Source: Typhlomys cinereus (taxonomy: Eukaryota; Chordata; Mammalia; Rodentia; Platacanthomyidae). Taken from it: DNA of 64,000 nucleotides. This document shows positions 1-10,799 of this stretch, piece by piece; position 1 is the first letter of the stretch, and each line of letters opens with the position of its first letter. The position numbers were made by a program, and so were the translations under genes. The stretch spans positions 930,001 through 994,000 of the forward strand of contig JALPQD010000027.1 of NCBI GenBank assembly GCA_023101885.1, written 5' to 3'. The notes below the pieces were generated by a model. That model was given only the letters and a program-made list of their open reading frames with translations, did not search any database and had not been told where the DNA came from.

Positions 1-1820
1 AGTCACATGGGAGTGTTCTTCAGTGCTGGGACTCTTGCTCCTTGGCGTGTGTTTGTGCTCCATGAACCCATCAGTGTTCGCCACACAGCCAAGGCATACT
101 ACAGGCGGCAGCATCCAGGCTTGTGGAACCACTCTAGCATCCCACAGTGATAGAATTGCCTAAGACACCTCTCAGAACTGCCTCTGTTCTTAAGCAACTC
201 ACAAAGGTATTGGAGAAGACTTTTACTCTATGGGTGTCTCAACCCACATGGCGTTTGCTCTGTTGGGGTGATGCAAAAATGAAGAAAAAGACAAGACACA
301 TACAGAAAAGCCTGGATCAGGTGTGTACACTGGCTTGGATGGAGTCATAGCTACGGCCAAGCCAGTCCAAGCTTTTGTTATATAAATAAGTCAACAATAG
401 CCCCACACTCACAGACATTGTGGGACATGAAGAATGAGGGTGTTACAGCTTTTTTAGCAGCATACAAGTTACTTCATACTAGATAAACTCTGTATAAAAA
501 ATTATCTGAGGAATGAGGGAGAAAGGGATGTGTCCTTAGCCAGATCCTGGTTCAGCCTTGCTGGCCCAGATGTGCTGTGACATAGCCTTGCTTGTGTCCA
601 TTTCCCTGCATGGTCATACCCATTAATGTTCCTCTTAATCATCCTCTTTCATTTCAGCTGCTCCCACATGCAGGGACAGCGTGACATCATGCAGCTCAAC
701 TTCTACACCAAGGTTCTCCCTGACCCATTTTCTCCAATCTTTCAGGTCCCTCTCCTCCTACCTCCTTCCTTTAGCTGATATCACAAATGCCCAAAAGTTG
801 GGAAAGAAGGGGAGAAGGTGGGAAAGGCAGATAGGGGGTGGTGGGCTGACTGCTGGGAGATTCTCTTGCCATAAAAGGAGAAATAAAGATAGTAGGAAGC
901 CCTGTGGAACGGGGCACATATGAGAGTGTTGGATGGTTCACTTTCCCTTGGTTGCTCCTAAGGACTTGTCCTTGGAGTTTTCTTGAATAAGAAACTCTCT
1001 GTTCCTGCAGAATCCTGCCATTGTGAAAACCAGATCATTTAATACGATATATTTGTGAGCTAAACATCCTCTTCCTCAAAAAGACTTAATTGCTTATTTC
1101 TGTGTTTGTTCTAACACCTAACAGTTTACCAGGAGTACGGCAAATGGTCAGATGTTTACTAAGCGGATCTCTCTCTCTCTAATTTAAACAACCAGCAGAC
1201 TCTATATTATGGAAGCAATGGCGCTTGAGAGTAGAAAGAGATCCATTTCTGACTGAACTGTCTCTCCACTGTTAAGTTTTCAAATGTTAGCACCATCTCA
1301 CTTGCTTTTCACCCAAGGACCTTTCCTCCCTCTCAGATACTTTTGGCAATTAATCCACTGATATTCAACTTCCAACAGATTCATTGCTTAGGGAAAAATA
1401 AACTCTTCCTTCACGTCTCTTTCAGTTATATTCTCATAATTAACCATAAACAAGCTAGAAGATGAAATGAAACACATTTCATTGCCTAAAGAAGAAAGAG
1501 AAATGCAACAAACACAGAAGGCTGGCAACTGATAGACAGCTTTGCACAAAAGCTGAGTGTGGCAGGCCGCTTCCAGCAGGGGCTGCCTTCCTCCTGCCTT
1601 GCGCTCCATTCTGTCCCAGATCTGTGGTGAGGGGGCGGAGAGATGTCCTTTTCCCTTGGCTGTATATTCTTACCCCTTTTGGACAGCATTGTAGCAAGGT
1701 AAAAATGAACAGTGAATTCTGCCAGCAAAGTAGCAAACTGGTAAGTTAATAAGGACCTGGACATGGTGATTCCTAATAATTAATATGTACACAATGTAGT
1801 GCCCTGAAGAAAACTTCAGG
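1..1820. other. Unrecognised single-copy-looking sequence
   Basis: I see no repeat family, exon structure or long reading frame here. A short CT run lies near 1169-1181. Open frames are at most about 90 codons, overlap one another in different frames and have no recognisable protein content. Confidence 0.5.
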
Positions 1821-1823
1821 AAG

Positions 1824-1861
<38 letters not shown>

Positions 1862-2348
1862 ATAAATGTACACACACACATATATATACATATACATGCA
1901 CACATATACATACACATATAAACATACACCTAAATATAATATATACATGCATGCATATACACACAAACACATACATATATACATATATGATATAGATATA
2001 TAGACACATACACATATACACATCATACATATATACACATATGTACACAATCATATACATATATGCCTATATAGAACCACATATGCATATACATATATAC
2101 ACATATATTCCCACAATCACATGCATACACATACATGATATACACAAATTTACAAATACATACACATACGTGTACAGTTACACACAGAATCATGTACACA
2201 TTTAGGCATATACATACACAAATATACATATACAATTACACACAAACATACAATTATGCACATACACACAATAACACATAGGCACAATAATACATAGGCA
2301 TACAATTGCACATATACTAATATACACATACATGCAAAATCGCACATA
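1821..2348. repeat. Complex CA/TA microsatellite
   Basis: A pure (CA)n run at about 1826-1858 grades into some 500 bases of degenerate CACATA, TATACA and CATGCA units. Long minus-strand frames rich in Tyr, Val and Cys across it are an artefact of the GT/AT repeats. It abuts the head of the old SINE that follows. Confidence 0.9.
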
Positions 2349-2356
2349 TATAAATA

Positions 2357-2625
2357 TGGGAGATGGCTCAGGTGTTAAAGCCTTTGCCTCCCAAGCAAAA
2401 GGATCTGAATTCAGATGCCCAGATCTCACATAAAAATGCCTGGTGGAAATAGTGTCGACCTGTACTTCTAGTCCTGGAAGGCAGACCCTGGGAAACCTCA
2501 GAACAAAGCAATAAGGAGGCAGAACAATTCAGAATGATCCCAATGTCACCCTTGGACCTCCACAGGCACACACACTCAAGTGCATCAGGTATAAATACGA
2601 ACACACACACACACACACACACACA
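2357..2625 (+). mobile_element. Old tRNA-derived SINE (B2-superfamily-like) with CA tail
   Basis: The head reads ggagatggctcaggtgttaa, a degraded tRNA-type A box, followed by a B-box-like gaattcagatgcc. The body matches older copies in this window at 63.4 kb. It ends in a (CA)n run near 2602-2624. It looks more diverged than the copies at 6.7, 17.3 and 59.8 kb. Confidence 0.75.
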
Positions 2626-2872
2626 AACAAGGAATACCTTATAAAGTGTCTTTTCACCTCCTAGATGGAGCACAGAGCCATTTGTGGTCTGGTGCTGTCT
2701 GATTCATGAGTCATTGTATGCTCAGAGAAACTCACTAAAATTTTCATGCACCTGCATTTATCTTTTGGCATCTGCACATTTTCTCTTATGAAGTCTGTCT
2801 CTTGTATGAACCTGTGAGCGAATCCTTGCAGAAAAAGCTTTATTTTTTTAAATTTTATTTCATTTTTGTCTT

Positions 2873-3014
2873 CTTGAGTTTTTGAGGTAGGGTCTGGTGT
2901 TGCCCGAGCTGGCCTGACCCTTCCTGAGTCTGACACTGTCTTGATGTCTGGATCTTCCCTCCTCTACTTCTTGAAAGTTGAGGTTGCAGGTGTGTGCCTC
3001 CATGCTGGATTGCA
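2873..3014 (-). mobile_element. B1-like 7SL SINE
   Basis: Read on the minus strand this has B1 landmarks: a cargtgtgcctcc-type complement for the head, an inverted gaggttgcaggtgtgtgcc stretch and a gaggtagggtctggtgttgc stretch complementary to the B1 3' end. It is strongly diverged. Confidence 0.6.
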
Positions 3015-3026
3015 TTTCTAAAGCCT

Positions 3027-3029
<3 letters not shown>

Positions 3030-3063
<34 letters not shown>
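3030..3063. repeat. (GT)n microsatellite
   Basis: About 17 near-perfect GT dinucleotides lie directly after the B1-like element and a short spacer. Confidence 0.95.
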
Positions 3064-3069
<6 letters not shown>

Positions 3070-3389
3070 GTTTTGTTGCATTTGTTGTAACACATATACC
3101 AGGGCATGGGTCTCCATCCAGATCTCACGTGGACTGACCATGTGATGCAAAGCCTCCCTTGCTGCTTGCTTCTTTCCCATGACCTGCCCTAGGCTAATGC
3201 GGCTGCTTGTCTCCAAAGAAAAGGGCTACCCACGCCTCCTGTGATGTAATGTGTGAACTCTAAGTGAGCTTGCCCCCTACTCACATGTCTAAGTGTTTTC
3301 TCTGGAAGAATTCTCTGAAAGCCCAGAGGGTGAGGGCTCTATCTGAAGCTTTTATCACACTAATCACATCTAAATTGTTTCTCCCCAGA

Positions 3390-3692
3390 TTATATATTTT
3401 CAATTATTTTTATTTTTTGCCAGTTTCACACACACATATATATATGTATGTGTGTGTGATAAATTTTTCTCATTTCACCCATATTCCCCAATGCTATCCC
3501 CTTCTGTCTACTGAAAAGATTCTTCTTCCCAACTAGTCTCCCTCATATTTTTGTATTTATTTATATTCCTCTAGGGTTTCAAACATGAATATAATGAATT
3601 AGTGCCATTTTCACCCTTTCTTACCCACTACCGTTCTTTTTGCAATTACAAATCTTCTTCTTTCCTAACAGTCAGTTTATATCTTCTTTTTC
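3390..3692 (-). mobile_element. L1 3'-end fragments (Lx-like)
   Basis: The T-rich start followed by CT-rich sequence, with gaatataatgaatt as in the L1-like copy near 15.67 kb, is typical of an inverted rodent L1 3' UTR. Two similar blocks (about 3465-3545 and 3590-3690) suggest a rearranged or doubled fragment. Confidence 0.5.
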
Positions 3693-3699
3693 ATGTGTA

Positions 3700-3948
3700 T
3701 GTATATGGAGAGAGAGAGAGAGAGAGAGAGTGGTGTGTGTGTGTGTGTGTGTGTGCACGTGCCTGCCTGTGGAGGCCAAGAGTGGCATCAGAATCATCCT
3801 GGGTTGCTTTTCCACTTTATTGCTTTGCTCTGGGGATTCTCAGGCTCCCCCTAGGGCACCACTGTATGTGCCCAACATTTTTACATGGGATCTGGGATCC
3901 AAACTCAGGTCCTTTTGCTTTTGAGGTAAAGGTTCCCCAGCCCTTAGT
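3700..3948 (-). mobile_element. B2/B4-type SINE with AG and GT tracts
   Basis: Inverted SINE body: catgggatctgggatccaaa, then the inverted B box (actcaggtccttttgctt) and an A-box remnant at the right end. The 3' tail, at the left, is an (AG)n(GT)n microsatellite at 3711-3755. Confidence 0.75.
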
Positions 3949-4365
3949 TTTTATTTTCAAATGATTAAAAACCAACTTGTAAAAGTTTCCCTATACTTAG
4001 AATGTGTGCTCTTATGCATTGTATGATGGAATTCTTTATCTAGCATGCTTTTCCACAATTATATCTGTATGATTTCTTTGCCTTTCCAAATATCACTTTG
4101 TAATAGTTTAGATTCACATAAGAATGTCTTTGGGGTCCATCTTTCAGAGAGATTACAATTTTCCAATCATTGTTCTATACCAATTATGGTTTTGTAGCTT
4201 CCTTCTTTCCCTCCACTGTGCTGGAAATCATGCTTGCAGAAGGACTTTTCTATTGCCTTCTCCTGTTTTCTTTCTAAGCTACTCCCATTTTTCAAGAACT
4301 CTCTGAAGACCTAGTCAGCTTCCATCGCTCTCCCACTCTCCTTCCCCTTCCTCCAACCCCTAAAC
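3949..4365. other. Unrecognised AT-rich sequence
   Basis: No repeat landmark or coding signal is visible. Base composition is AT-rich, then CT-rich from about 4250 onward. Confidence 0.4.
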
Positions 4366-4366
4366 A

Positions 4367-4408
<42 letters not shown>

Positions 4409-4410
4409 TG
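4366..4410. repeat. (CT)n(CA)n microsatellite
   Basis: A CT run at about 4367-4393 is followed by a CA run at 4394-4408. Confidence 0.95.
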
Positions 4411-4412
4411 CA

Positions 4413-4680
4413 CACGCACTTCAGAGCTGATTGCTCCTTCTTGGCCTCGGTGATGGCTGGCTTCGTGGATGTGAATTCCAGCGATATCAAGGCTGACGAG
4501 GCGGGGTGACAGGAGCTCTTTCTTCTTAGCTCTGGACTTAGCATTCTTGCAATCCAGAAAGTGCCACCTTTGGGGTAATTGGGAATATCGTTGAGATCCA
4601 GGTCTTTGATTACCCAGCGACTTGTCTCGGGAGAGTTTGAATTCCCATAACAACTCTCTCTTCTCAAACCTCAAACTTTA
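4413..4680 (-). other. Unidentified coding-like, CpG-retaining block
   Basis: Two overlapping minus-strand frames stay open (about 100 and 90 codons), and base composition is balanced with several CpGs, unlike its AT-rich flanks. One frame contains WVIKDLDLNDIPNYPKGG and a Lys/Glu-rich end; the other contains AKSRAKKKELL. I recognise no protein family. There is no convincing splice acceptor or donor, and the ends run into the CT/CA repeat. It could be a decayed processed pseudogene, an exon of an unknown transcript, or chance. Confidence 0.2.
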
Positions 4681-4832
4681 AAAAAGTCCAGAACAACTAT
4701 CTCTGTGCAGAGGCTGATGAGAGCTGTCCGCAGCCTAGCGGAGAGGCCAGCACTCATTACTGGGAACGGCTCCAGAAACACGGGAGCATCACGTTGCAGC
4801 CGTACACCTGGGTTTTGCAATACTGGCCTCCT

Positions 4833-4850
4833 GATAGCAGGGGGCAGGCT
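4833..4850 (+). promoter_or_regulatory. Weaker CTCF-like motif
   Basis: The string agcagggggcagg matches much of the CTCF core but lacks the CCA start and the final GCGC. It lies 140 bases before a much better match in the same orientation. Confidence 0.3.
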
Positions 4851-4972
4851 CCAGGATCAGAGTGAGTTGATGACCAAGGAAACTTCTCTCCAGAATATTC
4901 ACTTGCACTTGTAAGAAAGGTCCCGGATTTTAGCCCACGGGGTCATTTGTAATGGGGCATCTCAAGCCATAA

Positions 4973-4988
4973 CCAGCAGGGGGCGCTG
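4973..4988 (+). promoter_or_regulatory. Near-consensus CTCF core motif
   Basis: The 16-base string ccagcagggggcgctg agrees with the CTCF core consensus (CCA, S, Y, AG, then GGGGGCGC) at essentially every informative position, including the CpG. It lies in unique sequence with the motif pointing along the + strand. Binding is inferred from the motif only. Confidence 0.6.
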
Positions 4989-4999
4989 CATGTCTTCTG

Positions 5000-5920
5000 G
5001 CAACAGCTGCTGAAATGACCCATTCCACCCATCAACGCCCTTGCTCCAAGTCACACAGGCAAAGCCCAAGGCCCCAGGGAGGTAGAGCTTGAGCCTCTGG
5101 CTCTTACTGTTGGTTTGGTAAGGTTTTGGAATGTCATTCCACCTCCTGGGTGTTCCAGGGCTAGTCTTTTGGGACGGCTGAGGAGATAGCAGGAAGTGCA
5201 TAGTGCTAGATTTTATAATTATGTGTGTAAGACTCACTACACTTTGTAATACTGACCATATTCTGCTTATATCATTTAGTATCATCTGCTACGCACTGCA
5301 GCTGATGAGCATGGTGGGATATATGGTTAGGCATGGCTGGAGAAGCCAAACAGAACTGTATCATGGACATAGTTTTACGATGTATTTGGTGATCTCTTAG
5401 GGAAAATCTTAAATAAAATATTAAAGGCGCTGTAACTGTCCATTTCCTTGCTTCCTGGTAGATTTGTAAAAGCTGGGCAAGAGGTCGAGAGAAGTAATCT
5501 TCTCCCTTCAGAAGATGAACACCATTCTTGAGGGCCTGGCTGTGTACTAACAGGAAGGAGACCCAGACGAAAGGGACCATTTAAGAGCCCTGGGTTCACC
5601 TTGTACAGTGGCAGGAGCAGTTTCCGCACAGGAGGTCAGCTCTCTGCCAGAGCTTGGGAAATTACAGGTCCTAAGTCAGTTTCTTTGAGCAGAAGTCAGG
5701 GTGGCAACAGGCCTGGCTCCTTCATGAGGCTGGGTGCCCACGTGTCCTGACTCGAAGCACACTACTCCAGTCTCTGCTTCTATTATTATGTCTCTGTTCT
5801 GGTTCTGGCTCTTCTGTGTCTTCCTTGAGATGACCTTGGATGGGCAAGAACCTTGAGATGACCAGGAAGGGCACCATTTATAGGTACCAGGGATCGAGAT
5901 GTGGGCATATTTAGAAGGGC
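5000..5920. other. Unrecognised unique sequence
   Basis: No repeat family or convincing coding region was recognised. Several frames of 60-100 codons open in overlapping frames on both strands and show no shared or family-like features. Confidence 0.4.
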
Positions 5921-5922
5921 AT

Positions 5923-6176
5923 TGTGATGGTTAAAATAATAACTATTGTCAACTTGACAGGATTTAAAATCACCTAGGAGACAAATTCAGGATATTACAG
6001 ACATTAAGTTAACGAGATGGGCAGACCCACCTTGATTGTGGGAGGCACCATCCCCAGGGCTGGAATCCTGGACTGAATACAAAGGAGAGAATGAGATGAG
6101 CATTAGCATCATCCTGCCTCAGTTTCTGGCTATGGATGAAATAGGGTCATAGCAACAGGAAAAGTAGCTGTAACAA
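5923..6176 (+). mobile_element. ERVL/MaLR-type LTR, internally deleted
   Basis: It starts tgtgatggtt, has the shared tgtcaacttgacagg motif, the middle block gacccaccttgattgtggg and a possible end agcaacaggaaaagtagct. The part that normally carries the AATAAA signal is missing, so it is a deleted copy. The family name is by recognition. Confidence 0.65.
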
Positions 6177-6703
6177 TTGCCTCCATCTTACATTGCCATT
6201 GTTGTGATTGACATGACAAAATTAACTTCACTTTGTTTCACAGCCTGTGCGGTCCCAGACTTCTTTCTCTTGTTATCTGCACCTGTTAGTCAGAATGGCC
6301 TAACCCGGCCACCTGCAATTCAAGGAAGTGTATCAAGTTCACAATACTGTGAAATTAATTTTTTTGTGCCTCTTTGAAATTTCTGTCAAAATGATTTGTT
6401 TCTGATATGACGTACTTGTAGTTTTAATCCTTACAAACAATCCCTGCTTTCTTTCCAGGATCTTGAGTTCTTTCTGATGTGAGCCTGCTCTTAACCGCCA
6501 ACAATAAATGCTCAGTAAATAATATTAATAATAATAATAAATGGACTCAATTTGATCATCGTTTGGTGTTTGCCTGTGTCTTAAGTGGGTACCGTGTGAT
6601 AAATACATGATCTAAACAATTTAGAAGAATGTAATATGGCACTTTGCTCTAAGCAAAACAACCCCTATCTTTGACTAACAGTAACTATTCAAGAGAAAGT
6701 GAT
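6177..6703. other. Unrecognised AT-rich sequence with (ATA)n
   Basis: No repeat family or gene recognised. A short (AAT)n run lies at about 6519-6541. Confidence 0.4.
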
Positions 6704-6966
6704 GGGGCTGGAGAGGTGGCTCAGGGGTTAAGCCTCTGCCTTGCAGGCAGAAGGTCCTGAGTTCAGATCCTAGACCCCACGTATAGATGTGGGGCGGAAG
6801 TGGGGGTGGCCTGCGTTTCTGGTCCTGGTAGGGAGGAGCCTGTGAATCCCGGGGCAGAGTAAATGAGGAGGAGGTGGAGGAGGTCCATGGTGGTTCCCAA
6901 ATTTGCCCGTGGTTCTACAAACACACACACACACACATGCACAGTTGAATAAATTAAAAAAAAAAA
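6704..6966 (+). mobile_element. Young tRNA-derived SINE (SINE-A, full-length form)
   Basis: Pol III-type head with A box tggctcagggg and B box gagttcagatcc, then a body (gtggggcggaag, tcctggtagggaggagcc, ggaggtccatggtgg), a short CA run and an A-rich tail after ttgaataaatt. It is the reference copy here for the full-length form. Imperfect flanking agagaaag repeats may be target-site duplications. The tRNA-like head is part of the SINE, not a tRNA gene. Confidence 0.9.
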
Positions 6967-7169
6967 GAGAGAAAGAAAGCGACAAGAGCAAACCGTTGAT
7001 ATCCCATTCCCTCAGAGAAGAGGGTGTTTGGGTGGAGAGGGACAGTGAGCCCTCACCTGAGATTCTGGCTGCTCCCTAGAGCACCTACCAGCCATTAGTC
7101 TGCAATTCTGCCCTAATTGTACATTCTCTGGAGACATTGGGAAGGAGCTAAGGTATGTAAATGGAAAAA

Positions 7170-7600
7170 AAATCACAACTCACATTTCAAAAGGATAGAA
7201 GTTTATTCTGGAGTTAAATATGAGTGACCATAGCCTGGGAGCACAAATTCAGGTTGCTCCAAACTCCATGTTCTGCTGTGGCAACAGTTTCTTGGCGTTT
7301 GACAATTATAGAATCAAAGAAAGTCATAAATCAAGACACTTTTTAAATACATTGGTGGAAACATCAATTAGGCGGGTACAAGCTACAGATATGACCTAAT
7401 GAAATTCTTGGCCTTTTGGTTGGTGGGGGCTATTGGTCTTCTGAGTTCATGTATTTCAAAAGGTTTCTCCTAACAGTCACAGGATGTTAGGACAGACAGA
7501 AGAAGGGCAAGGAGGGGAGATCAAGGGGGTGTAAAGATCACCCAGGATAAACCTATAATTAGGATCTGAGTTTGTAACATTCTAATCCTCTCCACAGCCA
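7170..7600 (-). mobile_element. Possible LTR-like repeat
   Basis: The left part holds tttatt (inverted AATAAA) near 7201 and a long moderately GC-balanced body with aggttgctccaaactccatg and ggatgttaggacagacagaag. The style resembles a rodent MaLR/ORR1-type LTR on the minus strand, but I cannot name it. Confidence 0.35.
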
Positions 7601-7665
7601 TTGAAATTCTAGTCAGTGAATCAGTCTATGCAGTTTAGTAAGTAAATCTTCTTTCTGGGAACTTT

Positions 7666-8765
7666 TTAAATTCTTTTTTATTTTTTTTCACTTTACAAGC
7701 ATATTGAGTACTTATTCCTGCTTCCTTCTATCCCCCCTCCATCTCATTTTCCTTCCCTCCCATCCTCCTTGTAGCAGTCAGCCTGCATGGTTGCTGATAA
7801 ATCACCATCAAATTGCTTAATGGAACAAGGGGTTTATTTTCTCTTATGATTATTATTACAGTCTGTAGTCCAGCTTGACGCGAAAACATGCACCCAGAAG
7901 AGCATGCACTAACACCAGGGCCAAGGAAACTGGCCACATCATCACCACATAATGGCTGAGAGAGAGACGATCCTTACTTGCCAGACCAGCACGTCTGGCC
8001 AAGTGTACACAAGGATGCCGACTCTCTCAACCAACTGTATTTTTATTCACTTGTTCAAGGCCTAGTCCCACCCACCATGGGCTGGGTCTGCCCCATTAAG
8101 TAGACAATCTCCTTCAGATTTGCTCTGGCTTAACCAACTACTAATTTTCTACAAATGTGCCCAGAGCTCAAACCCTCAACCATCAAGTTGACCCCTGTAC
8201 ATAACCATGACACTCCTCCTTTCTCTTCATCAATCCATCCCATTCCCCTCCCACCCTCCTGCCTGTCCACTTCTATGGATCCCAGGGTTCCCTCTGGCTT
8301 GTTTATTCTTGTTCAGGCTTCTGTGGCATACCAAGTTGCCTCTCTTTGGGTCACCCCACTGATAGGGGCATTTCCCTTCACTCATCCAGCTCCAGTCCCC
8401 AAGGTTTCCACTGTGTGTTTTTATCTTTTTTGAGTTCCTCATAGCCTATGGGGGCATGTTGGTATGTCAGTCATTATACAGGTCTGGTAAGGACAAGTCT
8501 CACTGCAGTGAGTTCCTGGATGCAGCAGTCCTGCCTTGAGTGAAATGTCTTGTCCAATGGTTGATCTTTCCACCTTTAGTTCTTACAATCTCACTGCCCC
8601 CTCTTCTGTGAGGCTCCCTAAGCCTTAGGATAGGGAGAGATTAGGTTGGCCTGATTCTGGGTCACCCTTGCTAGGTGTCTGGAATTCTATATTATGGCTG
8701 GCTGTTGTCCACCTCACTGTTCTTCTACTGTCCTAGGCTGTGTCTCTCTGGGAATTTACTTCCAC
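7666..8765 (-). mobile_element. L1 3' UTR, split by an LTR
   Basis: The inverted L1 3' end has a T-rich tail, acaagcatattgagtac and a CT-rich tract, then resumes after 8215 with the same blocks as the other minus-strand L1 at 27 kb: cttacaatctcactgccccc and ggatagggagagattagg. An ERVL-type LTR occupies about 7775-8205 inside it. Confidence 0.75.
7775..8205 (-). mobile_element. ERVL-type LTR nested in L1
   Basis: Minus-strand copy: tggttgctgataaatcacca, aacaaggggtttatt (inverted AATAAA), the block cccacccaccatgggctggg, and the inverted start catcaagttgacccctgta at the right. The CT-rich L1 tract resumes on either side. Confidence 0.75.
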
Positions 8766-8990
8766 AGTAGATGAGAAAGTTTAACTGAAGGTGAGACTCC
8801 ATCTATGAAGCCCTGGGGAAGTCATCATCCATACTGGGAACGAGACTGTCCATGTGACTGCTTTGGGGTTACTCATGTTTCTATAAATAAAATTCATTAA
8901 TCCCGATAAACGCATAGGCTTGTCAAGTTAGACTTTAGTGTTAATTATTAGTTTGATCTGTCACTAAAACCCTATTTGGTATGGAAGTAG
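8766..8990. other. Unrecognised sequence
   Basis: No gene or named repeat. It contains tctataaataaaattcat near 8881 and may be an old LTR remnant. Confidence 0.3.
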
Positions 8991-8994
8991 ATGC

Positions 8995-9345
8995 TTGTGG
9001 GGGGGTCTCCCCATAAAAAACGAGGGTTTTTTTCATGCTCACAGTTTCAAGCTATAGTCCATGAGGACCAGAGTTACAATCAGGGGGTCAAGAATGGGCC
9101 ACAGCATCTCCACAGGAAGAACTGAGAAGGGGGCTCGCTTCTCAGCTTGCCACTCCGCCAAAATCTAACCGGTTCTCTCTGTATCTTACCCACCTGCTCA
9201 GGGAATGGAATCGCCCACTGTGGGCTGAGACGCCCCACATCAGTTAGCTGATTGCCCGAGGGCTTGCTCCGAGGCTTGGGTTTAGTGAATAATTCACAGG
9301 TGTGCCTAAAGGTTCAGCTCTCAATTGTCAAGTTGGCATATGAAG
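8995..9345 (-). mobile_element. ERVL-type LTR
   Basis: Minus-strand order of family blocks: a T-rich segment with aagctatagtccatgagg, cgcccactgtgggctgag, attcacaggtgtgcctaaag and tcaattgtcaagttggca at its inverted 5' end. Confidence 0.65.
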
Positions 9346-9965
9346 TAATTGCCACACCAGTGTGGGCATCATTCAGCCTGGCGTACAGTTTGGTCTTTGT
9401 CACAGCGAAAGAGCTGCAGAGGCAGGCGAGGCAGAGCAGAGCACATGCTGAGGCACAAGTCACCGCCTGTCCGTGACTTGACGGCCAATTCATCTAACTG
9501 TTCAATTTCAAGAGTGCACAAAAGCTCATTTCTTTTTAATGACTTCAATACCATGTCCTATTTTCCAACTTCCAATATTCTTTTGCTAATTCAACAAATA
9601 CTAGCTTCTCAGTCTTAATTTTGGACTTCTAGAAATGAAACTTCAAATTGAAAATTCTATTCACGTCAGATTCAAATGGTGCCAGCTCAGGATAAAGAGA
9701 TGGAGTTTTAATGGGGGTTTTCCATTAAGGAGCAGCTAATGATCTATTTTTTCAATTAAAATTTAAAATTTAAATTCAAAAGCATGTGTTATTTTAATGG
9801 TAGCTCACATGACTCTAACTAGCAATGGTATTTCAAAATTCTAACAAGAAATAACTGGAATAGCATGGCTCTCAGATTTAGAGTGCTCCCTCCCTTAAGT
9901 TTGATATTTACCAATTGGCTTACAAATCTGTCAGCATGGGATTTTGGCTTATTAATTTTAAAATT
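9346..9965. other. Repeat-free block, possible conserved noncoding element
   Basis: About 600 bases without recognisable transposon sequence between an LTR and a SINE. It is AT-rich with many homeodomain-type cores (attaat, ttaatga, caattaaaatttaa) and has a CpG-containing patch near 9420-9485. No coding frame is convincing. Conservation cannot be judged from one sequence. Confidence 0.3.
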
Positions 9966-9977
9966 CCTAGAAATTCT

Positions 9978-10340
9978 TTTTTTTTAATTTATTCAATTGT
10001 GTGTGTGTGTGTGTGTATGTGTGTGTGTGTGTGTGTGTAGAACCATGGGCGAATTCGGGAATCACCATGGACCGCTTTCACCTCCTCCTTGTTTACTCTG
10101 TCCCGGGATTCACAGGTTCTGCTCTACCAGGACCAGAAACACAGGCCGCCCGGCGTCTATATGTGGGGTCTAGGATCTATACGTGGGGTCTAGGATCTAT
10201 ACGTGGGGTCTAGGATCTATACGTGGGGTCTAGGATCTATACGTGGGGTCTAGGATCTATACGTGGGGTCTAGGATCTGAACTCAGGACCTTCCGCCTGC
10301 AAGGCAGAGGCTTAACCCCTGAGCCACCTCTCCAGCCCCT
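9978..10340 (-). mobile_element. SINE-A with internal 20-bp repeat expansion
   Basis: Inverted SINE-A: T-rich tail, (GT)n, body, then inverted B box (gaactcaggacc) and A box (cccctgagcca). The flanks carry a 12-bp target-site duplication, cctagaaattct at 9966-9977 and cctagagattct at 10341-10352 (one mismatch). Between body and head lies an expanded minisatellite. Confidence 0.9.
10156..10275. repeat. Six-copy 20-bp minisatellite inside a SINE
   Basis: Six head-to-tail units of tctatacgtggggtctagga, the first with one change (tatg for tacg). Other SINE-A copies in this window have the unit once. Copies 2-6 are identical, so the expansion is recent. Confidence 0.95.
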
Positions 10341-10352
10341 CCTAGAGATTCT

Positions 10353-10620
10353 CAAAAGACTGGCAATGTGAGTTTCCAAAGCAGAAGCTGTGGGAGCTAC
10401 CATTTCACACTGGAAATGGGAATTATTAGCTGGTAGAAAAGTTGACTTGAGGAAATAGATGACAGAAAAACAATACCTGATTTGAGAAGTTGACAGAAAA
10501 ATCACGCTTCTGCTAAGACACTGGCAATACCACAAAGACATTAGTATTAGCATTTTCCTTTGGGAAAAATACATATCTTTTTAGTAATGAGCTGAGTTTT
10601 GAACCTTTAACACTGTTTAA
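10353..10620. other. Unrecognised sequence
   Basis: No recognised repeat or gene. Confidence 0.4.
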
Positions 10621-10621
10621 A

Positions 10622-10772
10622 CTAGGCATGGTGATGTACCTCTGTAATTCCAGAACTCAGGAGGCAGGAAGATCAGTTCAAGACTAACCTTGGCTACGTA
10701 GAGAGGTTGAGGTCACATTTGGGTTCCATAAGATTCTGTCTCAAGAACAATGACAACAACAAAAAATCAGTT
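10622..10772 (+). mobile_element. B1 SINE
   Basis: 7SL-derived pattern: aggcatggtgatgtacctct, gtaattccagaactcagg, aggcaggaagatcagttcaa, and attctgtctcaag before an A-rich tail. Confidence 0.85.
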
Positions 10773-10799
10773 TAAAAGACTTAAAAGACTTCTTTATAT

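Noticed and set aside
1670..2347. Several long minus-strand frames rich in Tyr, Val, Cys and Ile
   Set aside because: They run through a CA/TA microsatellite; the residues are just the repeat translated.
6704..6775. tRNA-like sequence with A and B boxes
   Set aside because: It is the head of a SINE that recurs at least five times here with tails and target-site duplications, not a tRNA gene.
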